DNA from: DASPUH01 sp035622975
GTDB lineage: Bacteria; Chloroflexota; Limnocylindria; Limnocylindrales; CSP1-4
Direction: 5' to 3'
DNA length: 21,645 nucleotides
Assembly: GCA_035622975.1 (NCBI GenBank)
Contig: DASPUH010000115.1
Coordinates: 1 to 21,645 of the forward strand
Shown here: positions 14,356 through 19,560 of the stretch, piece by piece
How the letters are laid out: each line of letters starts with the position of its first letter
How positions within the stretch are numbered: position 1 is the stretch's first letter
Position numbers and translations under genes: made by a program
Notes under the pieces: generated by a model
Database searches by the model: none
Seen by the model: only the letters and a program-made list of their open reading frames with translations
Told to the model about the DNA's origin: nothing

Positions 14356-15885
14356 GTGCCAGGGCGGCGGTCCGGGGGCGAGCCGACCATCGCGGCCGTC
14401 GATGTAGGGACCTCCGGTGCGCGCGCGGCGATCTTCGACCTGGGGGGCCGCCGCCTCCTCGAGGTCCGACGCCCGTATGCCACTCATGCCCCGCGCCCTG
14501 GGTGGGCCGAGCAGGACGCGGCTTTGTGGCGATCGGCCTCGCTCGCCGCGCTCGGCGAGGTGCTGCGTCGTGCGCCGGGCCGCCCCCTGGCGATCGCCCT
14601 GACGGGCCAGTGTCCGTCCGTCGTGGGCCTGGATGGCCGAGGCCGGCCCACCGGGCCCGGCCTCCTCTACCGTGACAACCGCGCCGTTCGTGAGGCGGCG
14701 GAGTTCCGGCGCCGGCTCGGCGCCGCCGAGGTGCACCGCCTGACAGGCCACCTGCCGGCGGCCTTCCACGTGGCCCCGAAGCTGCTCTGGTTGCGGCGTC
14801 ATCAGCCGGACCGCTTCGCCGCCACACGTGCCTTCCTGCAGCCCCGGGACCTCGTGGCCCTGGCCCTCACCGGTGAGCTGGCGACCGACGGGACGCACGC
14901 GGCCGCGACGCTCCTGTATGCCCTCGAGGCGCGACGGTGGCACGAGCCGTACCTGGAGGCCTGGGCGCTCGACCCACGCCTGTTCCCGGCGGTCCTGCCG
15001 TCGAGCGCGGTGCTGGGCAGCCTGCGTCCCGCCCTGGTGCGCCGTTTCGGCCTGCGCGGTCCCCTGCCGGTCGTCATCGGCGGCGCTGACTCCCAGGCGT
15101 GCGCCCTCGGCTGCGGCCTGCTGGATCCCGGCCTGGCGAGCGAGATGGCAGGCTCATCCACCTGTCTCAACACCGTCGTCGAGCGGCCCCTGCCGGTGCT
15201 GGAGGTGACCCACTACCCGCACGTCGTGGGCGAGCACTTCACCACGGAGACCGGCCTGAACACGACCGGCGCGGCCGTCGCATGGCTGGCCCGGCTGCTC
15301 TTCGGCGGCGCCGGCGCGGCCGGCGAAGCGCAGGCCTACGCGCGCCTGGATGCGGAGGCGGGCGCGGTCCCGGCGGGCGCGGACGGGTTGCTCGTGCTGC
15401 CGGTCCTGGGCGACGGCGAGCGCACCGATCCGACCCTGCGCGGCGCGATGGTGGGCCTGTCGGAGCGGCACGGTCGGGGCCATCTCGCGCGTGCGATGCT
15501 GGAGGGTGTGGCGTACGCGATGCGCGCGCAGCTCGAGCTCGTGCTGGCCCCCGGCCAGCCTCTCCGGGAGCTGCGTGTCTCGGGTGGTGACGCCCGGTTG
15601 GCCGCGTGGAACCAGATCAAGGCCGACGTGATCGGCCTGCCGGTCCGGGTGGTCGAGGGCGATGCCGCCGTGACCGGTGTGGCCATGCTGGCCGGCCTGG
15701 GTTGCGGCGTGTACCGATCGCCGGCCGACGCCGTGGACCGGGCGACTCGCCTGGGAGGCGTCTGGCTCCCGAACCTGGCCGCCCGTCGGCTGCACGACGA
15801 ACGGTATCCGGCTTGGCGCGCGCTGTGGGCCGCCCGGGTGGCACGGTCGCTCGCCTCCGGGCGGGCCCATCCGAAAGGGGCCTGA
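14356..15885 (+). CDS. FGGY-family carbohydrate kinase
   Basis: The 509-residue kinase has both FGGY domains. The N-terminal domain has the phosphate-1 loop AAVDVGTSGARAAIFD (Asp16), a W-x-EQD segment, ALTGQCPSVVGLD and YRDNRA. The catalytic base region GGADSQACALGCG has Asp245. The C-terminal domain has AGSSTCLN, GDGERTDPTLRGA and the adenosine-binding SGGDARLAAWNQIKADVIGLPV. It phosphorylates a sugar or polyol with ATP. Features resemble xylulokinase-type members, but substrate specificity in this family cannot be read reliably. GTG 14356 follows the phosphoesterase stop by 11 nt. The next gene's ribosome-binding site overlaps this stop. Together with the TIM-barrel isomerase it suggests a phosphorylate-then-isomerise pathway. 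Confidence 0.92.
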   Translation: MPGRRSGGEPTIAAVDVGTSGARAAIFDLGGRRLLEVRRPYATHAPRPGWAEQDAALWRSASLAALGEVLRRAPGRPLAIALTGQCPSVVGLDGRGRPTGPGLLYRDNRAVREAAEFRRRLGAAEVHRLTGHLPAAFHVAPKLLWLRRHQPDRFAATRAFLQPRDLVALALTGELATDGTHAAATLLYALEARRWHEPYLEAWALDPRLFPAVLPSSAVLGSLRPALVRRFGLRGPLPVVIGGADSQACALGCGLLDPGLASEMAGSSTCLNTVVERPLPVLEVTHYPHVVGEHFTTETGLNTTGAAVAWLARLLFGGAGAAGEAQAYARLDAEAGAVPAGADGLLVLPVLGDGERTDPTLRGAMVGLSERHGRGHLARAMLEGVAYAMRAQLELVLAPGQPLRELRVSGGDARLAAWNQIKADVIGLPVRVVEGDAAVTGVAMLAGLGCGVYRSPADAVDRATRLGGVWLPNLAARRLHDERYPAWRALWAARVARSLASGRAHPKGA

Positions 15886-15895
15886 GGGGATCACG

Positions 15896-16813
15896 ATGCG
15901 CATGACGCTGGGGATCAACACGTGTTTCGCCGTCAAGCGCTGGCCGCGGCCGGATGACTGGGCGCCGATCGTGCGTGATCGTCTGGGCTTGACGGTGATC
16001 CAGCACTCGCTGGACCTCGTCGACCTGAGCGCCCCGGGCGATGATCGCCTGACGCAGGCCGCCGCCGTGCGCGATGCCGTGACGCGTGCGGGTCTCACCC
16101 TGCACTCCACGTTCACCGGGCTGGCCGCCTACTCGGACAACCTGCTGCTGCACCACGACGCCGACCGACTGCGTGCCGCGCGGCGCTGGTATCGGCGAGC
16201 GATCGACTGGAGTGCGGAGGCCGGGGCCCGTGGCACGGGTGGCCACGTGGGGGCCCTCTCGGTGCCGGACGCCGCGGATCCCGTGATCCGCGCCGGGGCA
16301 TGGGGCCGACTCCAGCGGGACCTGGTCAGGCTTGCGCGGCGAGCCCGCCTCCGCGGCCTCCAGTTCCTGCTGGTGGAGAACCTGGCGACGGCCCGCGAGC
16401 CGGCCACCATGGCGCAGATCGAGTCGCTGCTCTCGGACGGAGATGGCGCTCGGGTGCCCGTCAGGCTCTGCCTGGACGTCGGCCACATGGTCGCCCCTGG
16501 GACGCACGGGGCGGACCGCGATCCCTACGCCTGGCTGCGCCGCCTGGGCCCGCGGGCAGAGGTGATCCAGCTTCAGCAGTCCGACGCCCGGGCCGACCAC
16601 CACTGGCCGTTCACCCCGGCCCACGACCGGGCCGGTCGCATCGATCCGGGTCGTGTGATCGAGGCCCTCGCCGACGGCGGCACGACGGCGGGGCTGCTGG
16701 TCATCGAGGTCATCCCGCCGCACGAGGAGCGCGACAGCACCGTTCTGGACGGCCTGGTCGCGTCTGCCGACCGGTGGCGCGAGGCGCTGGCGCAGCGGGG
16801 CGTGATGGCCTGA
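15896..16813 (+). CDS. Xylose isomerase-like TIM-barrel sugar isomerase/epimerase
   Basis: The 305-residue protein belongs to the AP-endonuclease-2/xylose isomerase-like group. It has an N-terminal strand (LGINTCFAVKRWP), LHSTFTGLAAY, a first metal-ligand candidate in LLVENLATA, RLCLDVGHMVAPG (D-x-GH), EVIQLQQSD and a late glutamate in LVIEVIPPHEER. These match the E/D/H/E metal site layout of such epimerases. It likely isomerises a keto-sugar or its phosphate. By analogy with erythritol catabolism, where the EryA kinase and EryC TIM-barrel isomerase act in sequence, it may process the product of the upstream FGGY kinase. GAGGGG (15884-15889) lies 6 nt before ATG 15896. Last gene of the operon. 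Confidence 0.85.
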   Translation: MRMTLGINTCFAVKRWPRPDDWAPIVRDRLGLTVIQHSLDLVDLSAPGDDRLTQAAAVRDAVTRAGLTLHSTFTGLAAYSDNLLLHHDADRLRAARRWYRRAIDWSAEAGARGTGGHVGALSVPDAADPVIRAGAWGRLQRDLVRLARRARLRGLQFLLVENLATAREPATMAQIESLLSDGDGARVPVRLCLDVGHMVAPGTHGADRDPYAWLRRLGPRAEVIQLQQSDARADHHWPFTPAHDRAGRIDPGRVIEALADGGTTAGLLVIEVIPPHEERDSTVLDGLVASADRWREALAQRGVMA

Positions 16814-16830
16814 CCGGCTCCGGGGCCGGT
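16813..16830. terminator. Possible bidirectional terminator between convergent genes
   Basis: The perfect stem ACCGGC/GCCGGT (16813-16818 with 16825-16830, 6-nt loop) sits in the 22-bp gap between the TIM-barrel gene and the convergent nucleotidyltransferase gene. Flanking TGACC/GGTCA can extend it imperfectly. No T run is present. Confidence 0.4.
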
Positions 16831-16835
16831 GCAGG

Positions 16836-17600
16836 TCAGTGGCGGACGTCCTCCGGGGTCTCGTACCACCGGACGCGCTCGCCGACACGAGCCCGGGCCT
16901 TCCAGGCGAGGGTCTTGGGAGCCACGCGGATGGCGCCGAGGAGTTCCTCGGCGTGAGCGGCCGCGTCGTATGGAGCGTCCGGGCCGGGCTCGGCGCGCCA
17001 CCGCGCAGCCACGCGCTCCAGGTTCCGGGTCACCGTGTGACACAGGCCCCAGTCGGCCCCGGTCAGCGCGGTGACGCGGGCGACGTCCACGGCCCCCGGC
17101 GCCCCGCGAGCGATCGCGTGGTCAGCGAGCAGGCAGGCAGCGTCGCCCAGGTCCTTGCGGTTGACCTCCCAGACCTGCAGCTTGGTGAGCAGCAGGTCCG
17201 CCAGCTCCAGCGTGCCGGTGGGATCGGAGAGGCGGCCCCGGAGATCGATCCGGTGCGACATCTGGAATTCGTCGAAGACCACGTCGATCGTCCAGCGGCC
17301 GTCCGCCACACTGAAGTTCAGGCGGGACGCCCCGTGCAGCGCGTTGAACAGCTTCTCGGGCACATAACCCTGCTCGACGAAGAAGCTCGTGATCAGCCGG
17401 CTCTGGGTCGACCGTGCCACGAAGTCAAGGTCGCCGTACGCGCGCTCGTATGGCGGGCGGCGGACCGTCGGGCAACGGAGCCAGATGGCGAGGCCGCCCA
17501 TGAGCCGCAGCGGCAGGCCATCCCGCACGACGAGTCCCGCCAGGCGCTGCGCCTCATCGGTGATCGCGCGCGATCGTGCGTCGACGGCATGTTCGGCCAC
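16836..17600 (-). CDS. Standalone nucleotidyltransferase-fold protein
   Basis: The 254-residue protein has the nucleotidyltransferase signature: a Gly-Gly pair at 35-36 (LMGGLAIWL), the metal-binding pair Asp57 and Asp59 (GDLDF), and a third acid Asp106 (WTIDVVFDEF). A later LLLTKLQVWEVNRKDLGDAACLL segment resembles the helical part of AbiEii-type and related enzymes. It probably transfers a nucleotide to a protein, RNA or small molecule. No AbiEi-like antitoxin gene is next to it, so a toxin-antitoxin role is not supported. Start: GTG 17600, with TACACT (17614-17609, minus) ending 8 nt upstream, consistent with a leaderless or near-leaderless mRNA. It converges on the sugar operon. Confidence 0.72.
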   Translation of the reverse strand: MAEHAVDARSRAITDEAQRLAGLVVRDGLPLRLMGGLAIWLRCPTVRRPPYERAYGDLDFVARSTQSRLITSFFVEQGYVPEKLFNALHGASRLNFSVADGRWTIDVVFDEFQMSHRIDLRGRLSDPTGTLELADLLLTKLQVWEVNRKDLGDAACLLADHAIARGAPGAVDVARVTALTGADWGLCHTVTRNLERVAARWRAEPGPDAPYDAAAHAEELLGAIRVAPKTLAWKARARVGERVRWYETPEDVRH

Positions 17601-17608
17601 TACCGGCG

Positions 17609-17614
17609 AGTGTA
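17609..17614 (-). promoter_or_regulatory. -10 element of the nucleotidyltransferase gene
   Basis: TACACT on the minus strand ends 8 nt before GTG 17600. It is identical to the element upstream of the 75-aa gene. Confidence 0.45.
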
Positions 17615-17727
17615 ATCGGGAGGTGGGCCGGACCGCCGCCAGGACGAACCTGCAGGTGGCCCGCGCGGGCGCGCACGACTGGCCCTGGCCGCCCGCAACG
17701 GAACCCCCTGCCCCGCGCCATGGGGTT

Positions 17728-17985
17728 TTGCGCCTCGCGGCGGTAACGACGGAGGAACGCGGCTTCCACCGCCGTTCCGGTCGCCAGCCGCAACGGATGC
17801 CGGTGGAGCGGGCCGGGATCGGGCATCGGGGAGCCCCGGTCCGTCGTTAGCGTCGCCTGGCGCAACGACGGCGCGAGGGCCGCCTGGCGCAACGACGGCG
17901 CGAGGGCCGCTTCACACAAGGACCGCCGCCTGGCGCAACCACGGCGCGGGTGCAAACGACGGCGCGAGGGCCGCCTCACGCATGA
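17728..17985 (+). repeat. Dispersed structured repeat, copy B
   Basis: This is the partner of copy A at 9601. The first 141 bp align ungapped with 8 mismatches. The bulged hairpin at 17765-17807 (TCCACCG...CGGTGGA around CCGTT...AACGG) is fully paired, where copy A has one U-G on the plus strand. The tail is longer than in copy A: CGCCTGGCGCAA occurs at 17854-17865, 17881-17892 and 17927-17938, and a GACGGCGCGAGGGCCGC block recurs with a 27-bp period at its clearest part. Both copies are intergenic and in the same orientation. Confidence 0.8.
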
Positions 17986-18019
17986 CCACCGCGCGGGTGG
18001 GTCCCGCGCCGCCTCCCCG

Positions 18020-18046
18020 CCCGATCACCTCACCCCCGTGATCGGG
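18020..18046. other. 9-bp perfect hairpin upstream of tRNA-Arg
   Basis: CCCGATCAC (18020-18028) pairs exactly with GTGATCGGG (18038-18046) across a 9-nt loop. It ends 19 nt before the tRNA -10, covering where a -35 would be. It could be an operator, or an end-of-transcript structure for repeat-derived RNA. Confidence 0.45.
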
Positions 18047-18065
18047 CCAGCTCCATGTGTGCAGG

Positions 18066-18071
18066 TAGACT
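18066..18071 (+). promoter_or_regulatory. -10 element upstream of tRNA-Arg
   Basis: TAGACT starts the 12-base string TAGACTGGCCGC shared with the tRNA-Glu promoter. It would start transcription close to the mature tRNA 5' end at 18080. Confidence 0.5.
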
Positions 18072-18079
18072 GGCCGCGC

Positions 18080-18155
18080 GTCCCCGTAGCTCAGTGGACA
18101 GAGCAACCGCCTTCTAAGCGGGAGGTCGTGGGTTCGAATCCCACCGGGGGCTCCA
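18080..18155 (+). tRNA. tRNA-Arg (anticodon TCT)
   Basis: The acceptor pairs GTCCCCG with CGGGGGC, with a U2-G71 wobble. The D arm is GCTC/GAGC. The anticodon loop is CTTCTAA, with TCT at 18113-18115 reading AGA. The T arm is GTGGG-TTCGAAT-CCCAC, and CCA is encoded at 18153-18155. Two oddities are an A27/G43 mismatch at the top of the anticodon stem and discriminator U73, whereas arginine tRNAs usually carry A or G. Confidence 0.92.
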
Positions 18156-18263
18156 TTTCCCGCACGCGACGGGTACCGCCACGCACGCCGAGCACCGTGT
18201 CTGTCTGTTACCCCTCCCGGGCCGGTGCGCCACGCACCGGAAGGGTGCAGCGTCTCAATCAAC

Positions 18264-19430
18264 GTGAAGACAATCGCGGCGGTGATGCTCTGTGGCGCAC
18301 TGCTCGCCTGTGCAGCCCCAGCCGTGACGGCCTCGCCAACGCGGTCCGTAGCCCCGACCCAGCTGGTCACTCCGTCCTCCGCCCCAACGGCCACGCCGAG
18401 CCCGTCCACCACCGCGACGCCGGTGGCGATAGTCAATCCCTCCCCCACGCCCGTGCCGACGCTTGCGGTGCCGCCGGGCCCCGTCGCGAGTGAGCCCTAC
18501 GCGGGCCCGTTCGTGCCGGCGGTCATCGCCTTCGACAGCCCCACCCACGGGGTCGTTGCCGGGGCCGTCGGGTTCGGTAGCGGGGCAGGCATCGTCGGCG
18601 TCACGAACGATGGTGGACGCACCTGGCGGCTGCGCCGTCTCGCCACCCCGGAGCTTGATGCCGTCACGGTGTTCGGCTCGCTCATCCTGGCCAGCACGCC
18701 GTGCGTCGACGACGAGCCGCTCGGCTGTGAACCGAGCCTCATCCGCAGCACCGATGGCGGGACCACCTGGCAGGCCGAGGCGACGCTCGGGTTCGACCTC
18801 GACCACCCGTTCGCGCTCGATGCGCAGCACATCTGGGCCACCGATGCGGTCAGCGGCCTGCAGCCGGCGTTCCTCGCGACGAGCGCCGACGGTGGCCGGA
18901 CCTGGCTGCGCGGGCCGTCGCCCTGCCCGGCGACGTGGGTGCCGCAACAGGTCGGCTTCACTGACCCCCAGCACGGCTGGCTGGCCTGCATCGGCCTCTA
19001 TGCCGCCAGCATGGATGCCAAGGGCCTGATGGTGACGTCGGACGGGGGCAAGACCTGGACGACCCGGCTCTGGCTGGACGGCTCTGAGAGCCCGACCGAG
19101 GCCAACGACGTCCTCTACAACAGCCCGCTGCTCGGCATCGAGTTCGCCCCCGGCGGATGGGGCTGGTGGGACAACTTCTCCGGGTTCTACACGACCGCCG
19201 ATGCTGGCCGCACGTGGCACCTGCTCGGCTTCGACGGCAACGTGCCGAACGCCGCCGCGACGGCCGCGCCGTACGTCCTCTCGGCGGTGCGCTTCAGCGC
19301 CACCGACGGCCTGGCCCTCATCGCCGCGAACCAGGTGAAGAACCCGCAGGCGATGGTGGTGGAGGCGACGCACGATGGCGGCCGCACCTGGTCGGTCCGC
19401 ACGACGTGGCCTTGGACACCCGCGCTGTGA
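18264..19430 (+). CDS. Asp-box (BNR-like) beta-propeller lipoprotein
   Basis: The lipoprotein has 388 residues from GTG 18264. Signal peptide MKTIAAVMLCGALLAC has lipobox LLAC and lipidated Cys16. A Ser/Thr/Pro-rich linker (about 20-75) tethers a beta-propeller with six Asp-box motifs, S/T-x-D-x-G-x-T-W: T114 (TNDGGRTW), S162, S207, T258, T311 (TADAGRTW, one Gly replaced by Ala) and T369 (THDGGRTW). Such propellers occur in sialidases, Ycf48-like assembly factors and many uncharacterised surface proteins. No sialidase active-site pattern was recognised, so a binding or scaffolding role is more likely. The frame opens 13 codons earlier at GTG 18225, but the lipoprotein start fits better. No clear ribosome-binding site is visible. 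Confidence 0.82.
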   Translation: MKTIAAVMLCGALLACAAPAVTASPTRSVAPTQLVTPSSAPTATPSPSTTATPVAIVNPSPTPVPTLAVPPGPVASEPYAGPFVPAVIAFDSPTHGVVAGAVGFGSGAGIVGVTNDGGRTWRLRRLATPELDAVTVFGSLILASTPCVDDEPLGCEPSLIRSTDGGTTWQAEATLGFDLDHPFALDAQHIWATDAVSGLQPAFLATSADGGRTWLRGPSPCPATWVPQQVGFTDPQHGWLACIGLYAASMDAKGLMVTSDGGKTWTTRLWLDGSESPTEANDVLYNSPLLGIEFAPGGWGWWDNFSGFYTTADAGRTWHLLGFDGNVPNAAATAAPYVLSAVRFSATDGLALIAANQVKNPQAMVVEATHDGGRTWSVRTTWPWTPAL

Positions 19431-19560
19431 CGGGGTGGCGCGCCTCGTTCCCCGCAGCCATAGACCCGTGCGGTTGGCCCGTCCACGTGGGCGCAGCCGC
19501 GGCGCGGGGGCTCCATCCATCGGCCGTGGCGACACGACCGGCCGCCCTTTGCGGGCGCCG

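Larger units (their letters stand above)
17601..18079. other. 479-bp intergenic region between nucleotidyltransferase and tRNA-Arg genes
   Basis: It holds the nucleotidyltransferase promoter, copy B of the dispersed repeat, a 9-bp hairpin (18020-18046) and the tRNA-Arg -10. Open frames here are repeat translations without start signals; I see no credible gene. Confidence 0.6.

Noticed and set aside
16836..17600. AbiEii-type toxin of a toxin-antitoxin pair
   Set aside because: No AbiEi-like or other small antitoxin ORF is adjacent on either side. Only the nucleotidyltransferase fold is supported.
17846..17868. Integron attC-like site (GTTAGCG near CGCAACGA)
   Set aside because: The core does not match GTTRRRY, no paired inner boxes fit, and no integrase or cassette structure is present.
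17854..17985. CRISPR-like array in the repeat tail
   Set aside because: Units are about 27 bp without unique spacers, and there is no cas gene. The spacing comes from simple tandem duplication.
19431..19560. CGCCC/GGGCG hairpin as terminator of the ATPase gene
   Set aside because: It has only 5 bp and no T run; stems this short are common by chance in such GC-rich DNA.
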